Below are positions 55,501 through 64,000 of a stretch of 64,000 nt of DNA, in pieces. Origin of the DNA: CADCTB01 sp964479465. Lineage in GTDB: Bacteria; Actinomycetota; Acidimicrobiia; Acidimicrobiales; AC-14. A model generated the notes under the pieces. It did not search any database. It was not told the DNA's origin and was given only the letters and a program-made list of their open reading frames with translations. Numbering within the stretch: the stretch's first letter is position 1; every line of letters starts with the position of its first letter. Made by a program: the position numbers and the translations under genes. The stretch spans positions 1-64,000 of the forward strand of contig CAYZMG010000011.1 of assembly GCA_964479465.1 (NCBI GenBank), in the 5' to 3' direction.

Positions 55501-57217
55501 AGAGCCGCGGGAGCCGACCCCCGAGGAGGTCGGTCTCCTCGCCGAGGAGGCGCTGGGGCCGGAGGTCGCCCTCCTTGCCGACCTCGACACCGCCGGCTTC
55601 GCCGGCGCTCTGGGTGAGGTGGCCGCCGCCCTCGCCCAGCGACCCGCCGCCGTGCGCGAGTGCACCACCCGGTACGGGGTCGCCCTGCTGGCCGGTGGCT
55701 GGTCCACGCTCGCCCGGTCCTTCGGGCTGCATCCGGCCGCCCCGCTGGAGCCCGAGCACGGCGACCGCCGATTCCAGGACGCGAGCTGGCACCGCAACCC
55801 GTTCTTCTTCGGCCTGCACCAGGGCTACCTGGCCTGGTGCCGCTACCTCCACGACCTGGTCGACGCCGCCGGGCTCGACGAGGACGCCACGAGCAAGGCC
55901 CATGCTGCCACCGAGCTCTTGGTCGACGCCCTCTCGCCCACCAACTTCCTGTGGTCGAATCCGGCCGCACTGCGGCGGGCGATGGAGACCAGGGGCCAGT
56001 CCGTGCTCGCCGGCCTGCGCAATTTCTTCCATGACGTGGCTCACAACGGCGGCAAGCCGTCCCAGGTCGACGCGTCGGGGTTCCGGCTCGGGGAGAACCT
56101 GGCCGCCACGCCCGGCCAGGTCGTGTTCCGCAACGACCTCATGGAGCTGATCCAGTACGCCCCGCAGACGGAGACGACCTACGAGGTCCCCCTCCTGCTC
56201 AGCCCGCCGTGGATCAACAAGTACTACATCATGGACCTGGCTCCCGGTCGCAGCTTCGTGGAGTGGGCCGTCGCCAAGGGCCACACCGTTTTCGTCATCA
56301 GCTACCGGAACCCCGACGAGTCGATGCGCAACGTCGCCCTCGACGACTACCTCCTCCGCGGGCCCTACGAGGCGCTCGACGTGATCGCCGAGATCACCGG
56401 CACCAAGGAGCTCAACATCGTCGGCCTCTGCCTCGGCGGGACGCTGACCGTCATGCTGATCGCCCACCTGGCGGCCCAGGGCGGGCACCCGGTCCGCTCC
56501 GCCACCCTGCTGAACACCCTGGTCGACTTCAGCGAGCCCGGCCCCATGGGGCATTTCCTCGACGCAGAGTCCGTAAAGCGCCTGGACCGGAAGATGCAGA
56601 GGCGTGGCTATCTCGACTCCTCGGAGATGGCCGGCATGTTCGACCTGCTGCGGGCCCGCGACCTGATCTGGAACTATGTGTCCACCGGGTGGCTCATGGG
56701 TGAGAAGCCGCCGGCGTTCGACATCCTGGCCTGGAACGCCGACGGGACCCGCATGCCGGCCGACATGCACTCGTTCTACCTGCGGTGCTGCTACGTCGAG
56801 AACCAACTGGCCCAGGACAAGATGACCCTCGCCGGCACCGAGCTGCACCTGAAGAAGGTGAAGGCCGACGCCTACATCCTCGCCGCCCGCCAGGACCACA
56901 TCGCCCCCTGGGCCTCCTCCTACGCCACCACCCGGCTCCTCGGGGGTGACGTCCGCTTCGTGCTCAGCTCCTCGGGGCACGTCGCCGGTATCGTCAACCC
57001 GCCTCGGTCGAAGCGGGTGTACTGGACCAACGACGAGCTACCGCCCGACGCCGAGGCGTGGCGGGCGGGGGCCGAGGAGCACCAGGGCTCATGGTGGGGT
57101 GACTGGGCCGAGTGGATCGGGGCCCGCGCTGGGGGCCGGCGTCCGCCCCCGCCCATGGGCAGCGACACGCACCCGCCCCGTGAGCCCGCTCCCGGCAGCT
57201 ACATCCACGAGAAGTAG
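55478..57217 (+). CDS. phaC: Polyhydroxyalkanoate synthase, class I-like (second copy)
   Basis: 579 residues from ATG 55478, inside the end of the XRE gene. The active Cys is in NIVGLCLGGTLTVML; Asp and His regions are ARQDHIAPW and VLSSSGHVAGIVNPPRSKRVYW. It shares many blocks with the minus-strand phaC (SPPWINKYYIMDLAPGRSFVEWAV, AFDILAWNADGT, QVVFRNDLMELIQYAP), so the two are paralogues. The C-terminus ends with a Pro-rich stretch. It may differ in monomer preference from the other copy. Confidence 0.93.
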   Translation: MSPSTEAEEPREPTPEEVGLLAEEALGPEVALLADLDTAGFAGALGEVAAALAQRPAAVRECTTRYGVALLAGGWSTLARSFGLHPAAPLEPEHGDRRFQDASWHRNPFFFGLHQGYLAWCRYLHDLVDAAGLDEDATSKAHAATELLVDALSPTNFLWSNPAALRRAMETRGQSVLAGLRNFFHDVAHNGGKPSQVDASGFRLGENLAATPGQVVFRNDLMELIQYAPQTETTYEVPLLLSPPWINKYYIMDLAPGRSFVEWAVAKGHTVFVISYRNPDESMRNVALDDYLLRGPYEALDVIAEITGTKELNIVGLCLGGTLTVMLIAHLAAQGGHPVRSATLLNTLVDFSEPGPMGHFLDAESVKRLDRKMQRRGYLDSSEMAGMFDLLRARDLIWNYVSTGWLMGEKPPAFDILAWNADGTRMPADMHSFYLRCCYVENQLAQDKMTLAGTELHLKKVKADAYILAARQDHIAPWASSYATTRLLGGDVRFVLSSSGHVAGIVNPPRSKRVYWTNDELPPDAEAWRAGAEEHQGSWWGDWAEWIGARAGGRRPPPPMGSDTHPPREPAPGSYIHEK

Positions 57218-57227
57218 CCTCCGAACC

Positions 57228-57680
<453 letters not shown>

Positions 57681-57699
57681 CGAGAAGGGAAAGCACGCG

Positions 57700-57737
57700 A
57701 AAAAGGCCGGGCCCGGTGGGATGGGCCCGGCCTTTTT
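57700..57737. terminator. Bidirectional intrinsic terminator
   Basis: AAAAAGGCCGGGCCC (57700-57714) pairs exactly with GGGCCCGGCCTTTTT (57723-57737), with an 8-base loop. It has T runs for both strands, so it ends the peroxiredoxin gene from the left and the DUF6458 gene from the right. A textbook factor-independent terminator. Confidence 0.95.
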
Positions 57738-57749
57738 CGGTGTGACTTC

Positions 57750-57992
57750 TTAGAAGCGCCGGCGACCGACGGGGTCGGCCAAGTCGTCCTCGACGTAGGT
57801 GTCGGTGACGACCGAGCGCCGGCCGACGCTGTCACGGCCGAAGATCAGCATGGTGGTGACCAGGCCGATCGCGCCGACGATCATCAGGATCACACCGACG
57901 GTGGCCAGGTCGAGCCCGGAGACGGTCAGGTCGACGGCGAAGGCCAGGATGGCGCCGACTGCGAGAAGGAAAACACTAATTCCGATACCCAT
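57750..57992 (-). CDS. DUF6458-family small membrane protein
   Basis: 80 residues from the ATG at 57992, with GGAGG ahead of the start. MGIGISVFLLAVGAILAFAV and LDLATVGVILMIVGAIGLVTTMLIF are two membrane helices separated by a short VDLTVSG turn, followed by a charged tail (RRSVVTDTYVEDDLADPVGRRRF). This is the pattern of the actinobacterial DUF6458 family. Function unknown. Confidence 0.82.
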   Translation of the reverse strand: MGIGISVFLLAVGAILAFAVDLTVSGLDLATVGVILMIVGAIGLVTTMLIFGRDSVGRRSVVTDTYVEDDLADPVGRRRF

Positions 57993-58121
57993 TGTGGTGG
58001 ACCTCCAGGTCGATCATGCGTTACTGGAGACGTACCCATTGTGGTGCGGAACTAACGCTGTCTCACAGACGGTGGCCGTAGGAGTGCGGAGGGCGAGGAT
58101 CGCCTCACCGCCGCTGCGGGT

Positions 58122-58895
58122 TTAGTCGTTGCCGCGCAGGATGGCGAGGAGGCGCAGGATCTCGATGTAGAGCCAGACCAGCGTCACCATGATCCCGAAA
58201 GCGGCGAACCACCCGTACTTGGCGGGCAGGCCGGCACGGGCACCCTTCTCGACCAGGTCGAAGTCCAGGATCAGGTTCATCGAGGCCAGGCCGATGGCGA
58301 AGAGGCCGACCACGATGCCCAGGGTGCCCTCGCGCAGGCCCAGGCCGCTGCCGCCGGTGACGAGGCTGGCGACCAGGTTGACCATGATGAGGACGAAGAA
58401 GCCGATGGTGGCGCCCACGACCATCTTGGTGAACTGCGGAGTGACCTTGATCCTGCCGCTCTTGTAGAGGGCGAGCACGCCGCCGGTGACGGCCGCGGTA
58501 CCGACGACCGCCTGGATGACGATGCCGGGGTAGCGGGAGTCGAAGAACTGGCTGATGCCGCCCAGGAAGACGCCTTCGATGGCGGCGTAGGCCATGATCA
58601 GCCCGGGCCGCATGATCTGCTTGAAGATGATGACCAGGGCCAGGATCATGCCGACGATGGCGGCCGGGAAGGCCAGGACACCCAGGTCGAGGGCCCAGGT
58701 CACCGCCCCGGTGGCGAAGGCGATGGCCAGGAGGATGCCGGTGCGGTTGACGACATCGTCGACGGTCATCCGGCCGGTGTCGCGGGAGGTGGCGCTGCCG
58801 GCCGCGTAGGCCTCCTCGAGCGGGTCGGCGGTACGCAGATGCTGCTCGCTGAACGCCGAGCTGCGGGTGAGCGCGGGGTTGGAACTGGTGCGCAC
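58122..58895 (-). CDS. Bax inhibitor-1/YccA family membrane protein
   Basis: 257 residues from GTG 58895, preceded by GAGGAGG. The N-terminus is polar (about 50 residues, TSSNPALTRSSAFSEQH), then seven hydrophobic helices. Family marks are MAYAAIEGVFLGGISQFFDSRYPGIV and the C-terminal MVTLVWLYIEILRLLAIL. BI-1/YccA proteins include Ca-leak channels; the actinobacterial branch is not characterised. The last helix carries the acidic IEIL typical of the group. Confidence 0.88.
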   Translation of the reverse strand: MRTSSNPALTRSSAFSEQHLRTADPLEEAYAAGSATSRDTGRMTVDDVVNRTGILLAIAFATGAVTWALDLGVLAFPAAIVGMILALVIIFKQIMRPGLIMAYAAIEGVFLGGISQFFDSRYPGIVIQAVVGTAAVTGGVLALYKSGRIKVTPQFTKMVVGATIGFFVLIMVNLVASLVTGGSGLGLREGTLGIVVGLFAIGLASMNLILDFDLVEKGARAGLPAKYGWFAAFGIMVTLVWLYIEILRLLAILRGND

Positions 58896-58976
58896 GGTCT
58901 GGGTCCTCCTCGTGGGCGGGCGCGGTGCCCGACCCCCACGTTCTACAACGTTGGTGACCCCAAAAACGTGCCCATC

Positions 58977-59258
58977 TCAGAAGATGGGGTCGTGCTCGCC
59001 GGGGACGTCGCCCGGTTCGGCCCGCCGGGGGGCGAATACGTCGAGGCCGGCGGTGGCCAGACGGTCCTCCAGCACTGCCCGAGCAACGGGGGGGAGCGGG
59101 CATCCGGGGCTGGGTTTCTGGTCGGGAACCGGGAGCTCCAGCATCTCGGCGGCCACCACCAGGCAGTGGTCGTACTGCGCCTCCTCCCGGGCCAGGGTCC
59201 GGTCCCTGCCCGGGAAGGGGGGCGAGTTCCGCAGTGCGGTGAGCCGGCGGCGGCGCAT
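58977..59258 (-). CDS. Hypothetical protein
   Basis: 93 residues from the ATG at 59258. N-terminal basic helix MRRRRLTALRNSPPF is followed by PGRDRTLAREEAQYDHCLVVAAEMLELPVP and an acidic C-terminal half. The middle resembles a helical region of a small soluble protein; I know no family. It follows the ABC exporter gene pair on the same strand (48 bases from it), so it could be the last gene of that unit. The opposite strand has a longer frame with less natural composition. Confidence 0.5.
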   Translation of the reverse strand: MRRRRLTALRNSPPFPGRDRTLAREEAQYDHCLVVAAEMLELPVPDQKPSPGCPLPPVARAVLEDRLATAGLDVFAPRRAEPGDVPGEHDPIF

Positions 59259-59306
59259 CTTCAGTTCATCGGCGAGGCGTTTGAAGCGAACAGGAATGCA
59301 AGAATT

Positions 59307-61079
59307 TTACCGGTAGGCCTTCGCCTGGATGTCGTAGAGCTCCTTATAGAGGCCGCCGGCGGCCATGAGCGACTCGTGGTCGCCCTGTTCGGTGACCCGC
59401 CCGCCGGCGAGCACGACGATGTGGTCGGCCATCCGCACCGTCGAGAAGCGATGCGATACCAACAGGGTGATGGCGCCGGTGCGGGCTGCGGACTTGGCGG
59501 CCACGCCGGCGAACAGTTCGAAAAGTGCGTGCTCGGCGTGGGCGTCGAGGCCCGACGTCGGCTCGTCGAGCAGGAGCAGCAGCGGCTCCTGGCGCATCAA
59601 GGCCCGGGCCATGGCAACTTTCTGCCATTGGCCCTCGGACAGGTCGACGCCGCCGAGCCACTGCTGGCCGAGCTGCTGACCGAGGCCGACGGGCAACTTG
59701 GCGCCCACCCGCTCGAGGGCAGTGCCGACCACGACTGAGTCGTCGACCGAGGCGATGTCGCCGATGCCCACCGACTCCCGCAGCGTCAGCTCGACGCGGG
59801 CGAAGTCCTGGAAGCCGCCGGTGAGGTGCCGGCGCCACTCGGCAACGTCGAACCACCGTAGGTCGACACCGTCGACGGTGATCGATCCCGCCGTCGGCTC
59901 GTAGAAGCGGCATAGGAGCTTGACCAGGCTCGTCTTGCCGGCGCCGTTCTCGCCGACGATGGCGACGCTGGAGCCGGCCTTCAACTGGAGCGTGACGTCG
60001 CGGAGCACCTCCTCGCCGCCGTAACTGAACGAAACGTGATCGAGGTCGATGCCGTGAGTGAGCGTGGTCGGAACCGGCGCCGGCTCGGCCGGCGCCGCCT
60101 TCGCGGTGGCGGCGCGGGCGTAGTCCTCGAGCCAGAAGAGGTGGCCCAGGACCCGTACGGCCGCCGCCGAGCGGTTGGCGATCTGCAGCACGTGGGCGAC
60201 CTGGCCGTTGACCTGGCCGGCCAGGACCATGACGAGGAGGACGTCGCCGGCGGTGGCGTCGCCCCGGCCGGCGCCGGCCAGGGCCATGGCGACGGCGGCG
60301 AGGTAGCCGCCGGCGAAGGGGAGCCAGCCCGCGGTTCGCTGGAGGCCGGCACGCAACTGCGCGCGGGCGACGGTGTCGGTGACTCTGTCCCACTCCCGGT
60401 GCCGGCGGTCGGCCAGCTCGTCGCCCAGCCCGAAGATGCGAACCTCCTTGGCCGGCGACGCGGTGGTTGCCAGTCCGAACAGGTGGGCCTCGCGCCGGCC
60501 CTGCTCGGCGGTGGCCACGTTGGCCTGGTTGACGACCCGCTCGGCCTTGGTTCCGGCCCAGAACGACGGGAGGGCGAGCAGAGGAAGGAGGAGCAGCGCC
60601 GGGTGCACGCCGGCCAGCAGGACGGCGGTGAGCGCCACCCGGGCGGCGAGCGCCAGCCCGTCTCCGAGGGCGGAGAGGAAGCCCGAGATGTAGTTGGTCT
60701 GGGACTTGAGGAGGGCGATTCGGTCGGCGTGCTCCGGCCGCTCGTAGTGCTCGATCCCGGGGCTGCCGCCGGCGGCCTGCATGATCCGGCACACGAGCTG
60801 CACACCACAGGCGAACTGGAGGCGGGCCAGGTAGTGGATCGAGATGCTGGTGGCGGACGCCTGGACGGTCACCGTGGCGGCCAGGACCACGGCCAGTACC
60901 GCGGCGCGGTCCAGGTCGCCCTCGGCGGCGCCATCGAGGATGAGCTTGAGCCACAGGCTGATGCTGACCGCGGCGGTGCCGGCGACGAGCGAGGTGGCGA
61001 TGGCGAGGAACGTCAGCCGCCAGCCGGCGCCGCGAGCGAAGTCGGCGAGCACGCCGGCGATGCGCCCGGCGTCAGTCAC
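59307..61079 (-). CDS. ABC transporter, fused permease and ATPase
   Basis: 590 residues from GTG 61079 (VTDAGRIAGVLADFARGAG). A transmembrane domain of about 320 residues with six helices (exporter type) is followed by an ATPase with Walker A GENGAGKTS, Q loop GGFQDF, signature DLSEGQWQKVAMARALM, Walker B LLLLLDEPTSGLD and switch His in SHRFS. It overlaps the partner gene by eight bases. The two proteins look like a heterodimeric exporter; signature LSEGQ rather than LSGGQ is a minor variation. Substrate unknown. Confidence 0.93.
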   Translation of the reverse strand: MTDAGRIAGVLADFARGAGWRLTFLAIATSLVAGTAAVSISLWLKLILDGAAEGDLDRAAVLAVVLAATVTVQASATSISIHYLARLQFACGVQLVCRIMQAAGGSPGIEHYERPEHADRIALLKSQTNYISGFLSALGDGLALAARVALTAVLLAGVHPALLLLPLLALPSFWAGTKAERVVNQANVATAEQGRREAHLFGLATTASPAKEVRIFGLGDELADRRHREWDRVTDTVARAQLRAGLQRTAGWLPFAGGYLAAVAMALAGAGRGDATAGDVLLVMVLAGQVNGQVAHVLQIANRSAAAVRVLGHLFWLEDYARAATAKAAPAEPAPVPTTLTHGIDLDHVSFSYGGEEVLRDVTLQLKAGSSVAIVGENGAGKTSLVKLLCRFYEPTAGSITVDGVDLRWFDVAEWRRHLTGGFQDFARVELTLRESVGIGDIASVDDSVVVGTALERVGAKLPVGLGQQLGQQWLGGVDLSEGQWQKVAMARALMRQEPLLLLLDEPTSGLDAHAEHALFELFAGVAAKSAARTGAITLLVSHRFSTVRMADHIVVLAGGRVTEQGDHESLMAAGGLYKELYDIQAKAYR

Positions 61080-62814
61080 GGAAACGGGCCGCTTGGAGCT
61101 GGAACATGCCGGCGTAGCGGCCGCCGGCGGCGATGAGCTCGTCGTGGCTGCCGTCCTCCACCACGCGGCCGGCCTCGAGCACGCAGATCCGGTCGGCGTG
61201 GCGCACGGTCGAGAAGCGGTGGGAGATGAGGATCGTGGTCAGGCCCCGGGTGAGATCGAGGAAGTCTTCGAACAGCGCCGCCTCGGCCCGCACGTCGAGG
61301 TTGGCGGTGGGCTCGTCGAGGACCAGGATGCCGGCGCCGGCCTCCACCGCGAACAGTGCCCGGGCAAGGGCGATTCGCTGCCACTCGCCGCCGGAGAGAT
61401 CGGCACCTCCTGTGTACTGGCGGTTGAGCGGGGTGTCCCAGCCGGCGGGGAGGCGGCGGACGATCTCGAGCGCCCCGGCGCGGGCGGCGGCGGCCTCCAA
61501 CTCCGTGCCGCCGAACCCGACGTTGTCGGCGGCCGGCAGCTCGTAGCGCACGAAGTCCTGGAAGATCACGGCCAGGCGCCGGCGCCAGGCCGCCGGGGCG
61601 AAATGGTCGAGGGGGGTGCCGTCGATGTGGATGGTGCCGGCCTGGGGCTCGTGCAGGCGGGCCAGCAGCTTGATCAGCGTCGTCTTGCCGGCGCCGTTCC
61701 CGCCGACGATGGCCAGCGAAGTCCCGGCCGCAATGGTGAGATTGAGGCCGGCGAACACGTCGCGCCCCGTCCCCGGGTACGCGAAATGAACGCCCTCGAA
61801 GCGGATCGTCTCCCGGGGGAGCCCGGCGGCGTCGGCGGTGCCATGGCCGGCGGCAGGTTGAATCGCGGTCTCAAGCCCGCGCAGGACGTGGAGGGCCTCG
61901 AGCCCGAAGTCGACCTGATAGGCGTCGTCCTGGCGCTGGTCGAAGAGGAGCGTGAACAGCGCGATCCCGGCTTGCAGGGCGACGGCCAGGGCGCGCGGGC
62001 TGGCGTCGGCGCGGGCCACGACGACGAACGCCCCGGCCACTGCCGGCGTCATCGCCAGGAGCAGGGCGGCGATCCGGACCGACGCCCACCGCCACGGAAT
62101 CAGGCGGGCCGAGCTGACGACCTCCCACTCGGCCCGAAAGCGCGCTTCCAGCCAGTCCAGGACCCCGAACAGGCGCACCTCCTTCGCCGCCGGCGGGGTG
62201 TTGGCCAGACCCGACGTGTATCGCGACGCCCGGCCGATGGCGTGGTTCCCCCGCTGGGCGGCCAGCCGGCGGCCGTTCCACCTGCGGGACCGGTTGTAGG
62301 CCACCAGCACGAGTGCGGTCAGCCCGACGGCGACGGGCACCGACAGCCGGGCGAGCAGCCAGGCGGCGCCGGCGACCTGGAGGTACCGCCCGGCCAGGGA
62401 GACCACCGCCACCGCCGCCCCGCCCGGCGACGCGCTCCAGAACGGGTCGACAGTGCCGCCGGCCAGCTCCAGCCGGTCCAGGACGTCGGGATCCTCCAGC
62501 GGGGCGGTGCCCAGCGACCCGTTGGCCACGTCCATGACCCGGGCCCGCACGACGCCGTCGACCCGCCGGGTGGCTCGGTAGGCAGCGGAGGTACGGAAGG
62601 GCCCGATCAGCTGCTGAAGAAGGAGCAGGCCGGTGAGGGCGGCGAGGGGGCCGGCGATGGCCCCGTCCTCCGCCACCCGCCCGATGAGCACGCCGATGAC
62701 GGCGATGATCCCCAGGGGCGTGAAGGCGGCGGCCAGCTCGAGAGCGACGAGCGGCACCAGCAGGCCCGGCCCGACGTGCCGGAGCAACCTCGCCGCGTCC
62801 CCCGCCTTCCCCAC
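61072..62814 (-). CDS. ABC transporter, fused permease and ATPase (partner)
   Basis: 580 residues from GTG 62814 (VGKAGDAARLLRHVGPGLLVP). Same exporter layout as the next gene: membrane domain (about 1-320), Walker A GGNGAGKTT, Q loop IFQDF, signature DLSGGEWQRIALARAL, Walker B ILVLDEPTANLD and switch His in SHRFS. It is paralogous to its neighbour (both have the unusual PPAAKEVRLFG/SPAKEVRIFG linker). The pair may export a peptide, lipid or drug. No substrate gene is visible nearby. Confidence 0.93.
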   Translation of the reverse strand: MGKAGDAARLLRHVGPGLLVPLVALELAAAFTPLGIIAVIGVLIGRVAEDGAIAGPLAALTGLLLLQQLIGPFRTSAAYRATRRVDGVVRARVMDVANGSLGTAPLEDPDVLDRLELAGGTVDPFWSASPGGAAVAVVSLAGRYLQVAGAAWLLARLSVPVAVGLTALVLVAYNRSRRWNGRRLAAQRGNHAIGRASRYTSGLANTPPAAKEVRLFGVLDWLEARFRAEWEVVSSARLIPWRWASVRIAALLLAMTPAVAGAFVVVARADASPRALAVALQAGIALFTLLFDQRQDDAYQVDFGLEALHVLRGLETAIQPAAGHGTADAAGLPRETIRFEGVHFAYPGTGRDVFAGLNLTIAAGTSLAIVGGNGAGKTTLIKLLARLHEPQAGTIHIDGTPLDHFAPAAWRRRLAVIFQDFVRYELPAADNVGFGGTELEAAAARAGALEIVRRLPAGWDTPLNRQYTGGADLSGGEWQRIALARALFAVEAGAGILVLDEPTANLDVRAEAALFEDFLDLTRGLTTILISHRFSTVRHADRICVLEAGRVVEDGSHDELIAAGGRYAGMFQLQAARFRD

Positions 62815-63135
62815 GCTCCCGAGCGTCGCACAAACGGGCGCGCCGGAGCCGGAAATACGCCCGGGGGCGGCCCCGGCGATCGTCCCCTCGGCGACACCCT
62901 GGCCTGGTGAGGCCGCTCCCGCTTGTACTTTCCTTCACAAGCGGCTAGACATTCTCGGGTCCGCGCAGGCTGCGCGGGCTTACGGCTATGTCCCGTCGCC
63001 GGCCACCTCGCCGGCCTCTCCTCGAACCAGGATCAGGAAGCGCCGCGCCTGCGGCCTGAGCGGGACCGGTCTGACAGCGCCGCCGCCGCACTCCCGCGGC
63101 GGTTCACAGCTATAGCTACCGATTGGAGCTACCTC
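62815..63135 (+). other. 321-bp leader of the LysM/Rpf-like gene; no gene
   Basis: No reliable gene is here. Near its right end is GCCGCCGCACTCCCGCGGCGG, a hairpin-capable stretch (63079-63100), then AGCTATAGCT and the ribosome-binding GGAG of the Rpf gene. The structured leader of about 150-200 bases could be a regulatory RNA. I looked for the c-di-AMP (ydaO) switch that precedes many actinobacterial rpf genes, but its consensus blocks were not recognised. Promoter boxes for the ABC genes are not evident. Confidence 0.4.
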
Positions 63136-63954
63136 ATGAAGAAGTCCCTCTGCTTCGCCGCGGTCACCGCGGGCACCATGCTGGCCGGAACCGGTATCGC
63201 CTCCGGCCAGGAGGCGCCTCTGTCCCGCGGTCGATCTCCGGTGGATACCCATACGGTCGCCGCGGGCGAGAGTCTGTCCAAGATCTCGCTGGCCGAACTG
63301 GGAACTACGGATCGTTGGCGCGAGATTTTCGCCCTCAATCACGACACCCTTGCCAGCCCGGACCTGATCGAAGTGGGGCAGGTGCTCGACATCCCGGCGC
63401 CGGCGGTCGCGCCCACCCAGGAGTCGTCCCCGGCCTCAGAGCCGCCTCCCGCACAGCCACACACGGTCACTGCGGGCGAGAGCCTGTCGCAGATCTCGCA
63501 GTCCGAGCTCGGCACCCCGGAACGCTGGGTGGAGATCTTCGCCGTGAACCGGAGCACCATCGCCAGCCCCGATGTGCTCCACGTCGGTCAGGTGCTCGAC
63601 ATCCCGGCGGCTCCCGTTGACGTTCCAGCCGACCTCCTGGCCAGCTTGGTGACCGCATCGCCGCCGGTGCCGTCCGCTCCCCGTCCATCGGTGACGATCA
63701 CCAACCGGGGCGTGGCCTCATCCGGCGGTGGCGGCGGGAACATGGCTGCCATACGGGCCTGTGAGTCCGGCGGCGACTATGGCGCCGTTAGCCCGGACGG
63801 CCTGTACCGGGGCGCCTACCAGTTCGACCGCCCGACCTGGCAGTCCGTGGGTGGCAGCGGGGATCCCGCCGCAGCGTCGCCCGCGGAACAGGACGCGCGC
63901 GCCGGCGAGCTGTGGAGCCAGCGGGGGTCCAACCCCTGGCCCAACTGCGGCTAG
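63136..63954 (+). CDS. Secreted LysM protein with Rpf/transglycosylase-like domain
   Basis: 272 residues from ATG 63136 (GGAG at good distance). The signal peptide is MKKSLCFAAVTAGTMLAGTGIASG-Q. Two LysM domains follow (about residues 36-86 and 108-156; HTVAAGESLSKISLAELG and HTVTAGESLSQISQSELG), each binding peptidoglycan glycan. A Ser/Pro linker leads to a C-terminal domain of about 70 residues (AAIRACESGGDY...SPDGLYRGAYQFDRPTWQSVGG...SQRGSNPWPNCG), the resuscitation-promoting-factor lysozyme-like fold with the catalytic Glu in CESGGDY. It should cut wall glycan and aid growth restart. Confidence 0.92.
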   Translation: MKKSLCFAAVTAGTMLAGTGIASGQEAPLSRGRSPVDTHTVAAGESLSKISLAELGTTDRWREIFALNHDTLASPDLIEVGQVLDIPAPAVAPTQESSPASEPPPAQPHTVTAGESLSQISQSELGTPERWVEIFAVNRSTIASPDVLHVGQVLDIPAAPVDVPADLLASLVTASPPVPSAPRPSVTITNRGVASSGGGGGNMAAIRACESGGDYGAVSPDGLYRGAYQFDRPTWQSVGGSGDPAAASPAEQDARAGELWSQRGSNPWPNCG

Positions 63955-64000
63955 GACGCCGCTTCGCCAGTCGCCACGCAATTCCCACACGCCGCCTTCG

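Noticed and set aside
62923..63135. Extended N-terminus of the LysM protein
   Set aside because: It would put 71 residues before a clear signal peptide; ATG 63136 with GGAG fits secretion.
62950..63135. c-di-AMP (ydaO/yuaA) riboswitch
   Set aside because: Expected from context, but the conserved blocks were not recognisable by eye; left as an unassigned leader.

Overview
This is a GC-rich, gene-dense chromosomal window of an actinobacterium, carrying about 66 protein-coding genes and no rRNA, tRNA, CRISPR array or insertion sequence that I could find. The phylum call rests on mycothiol synthase (mshD) and a mycothiol-dependent maleylpyruvate-isomerase-like protein, an InhA-type enoyl-ACP reductase, a RamB-type regulator beside malate synthase and isocitrate lyase, an MtrAB/LpqB-like signalling trio, a GlgC/GlgM-like pair, an Rpf-like LysM protein, a DUF6458 protein and a GPGG-motif small membrane protein. 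Acidimicrobiia or a related deep lineage would fit, but that is inference. A run of ten Ns (53725-53734) marks an assembly gap, so this is a draft or metagenome scaffold.

Layout. 1-13.3 kb is a mixed housekeeping stretch: the start of a spermidine-synthase-like gene, a DUF255 thioredoxin-fold protein, three small proteins, an acyl-CoA dehydrogenase, a response regulator/histidine kinase/GerMN lipoprotein operon, a glycoside-hydrolase-like membrane protein, rlmN, a VIT transporter, mshD and nth. 13.3-24.8 kb is a tightly overlapping plus-strand run hisD-C-B-H-A-F, glgC, glgM/glgA, a groES-like gene, hisI, trpE, ygfZ and a lipoprotein. 24.8-27.8 kb holds a second two-component system and a DUF559/AbiEi-type protein on the minus strand. 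27.8-33.9 kb is a trp cluster (trpC, trpB2, trpF, trpB, a PadR regulator, trpA). 33.9-40.6 kb is a type II fatty-acid synthesis cluster (fabD, a lipoyl/biotinyl-like protein, fabH, fabG, acpP, fabF, a carboxyltransferase, inhA/fabI). 40.6-45.1 kb is ramB divergent from aceB-aceA (glyoxylate shunt).

45.1-54.4 kb is one minus-strand transcription unit (MaoC/PhaJ, PhaC, HBD, thiolase, AceE, Pyk, HBD) that links PEP and pyruvate to polyhydroxyalkanoate. It is followed by a phasin-like gene, an XRE regulator and a second phaC on the plus strand. 57.2-57.7 kb contains the standout: a Bcp-type peroxiredoxin whose peroxidatic position is an in-frame UGA, with a plausible bacterial SECIS hairpin directly after it. 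This is a probable selenoprotein that ordinary gene calling splits in two. The window ends with a DUF6458 protein, a BI-1 family protein, a hypothetical protein, two ABC exporters in tandem and a secreted LysM/Rpf-like protein.

Recurring themes are translational coupling (ATGA, GTGA and CTGA overlaps, probably including a CTG start for hisB), convergent gene pairs that share stop-codon bases, and short tandem repeats at or inside genes (acyl-CoA dehydrogenase, hisI, downstream of nth).
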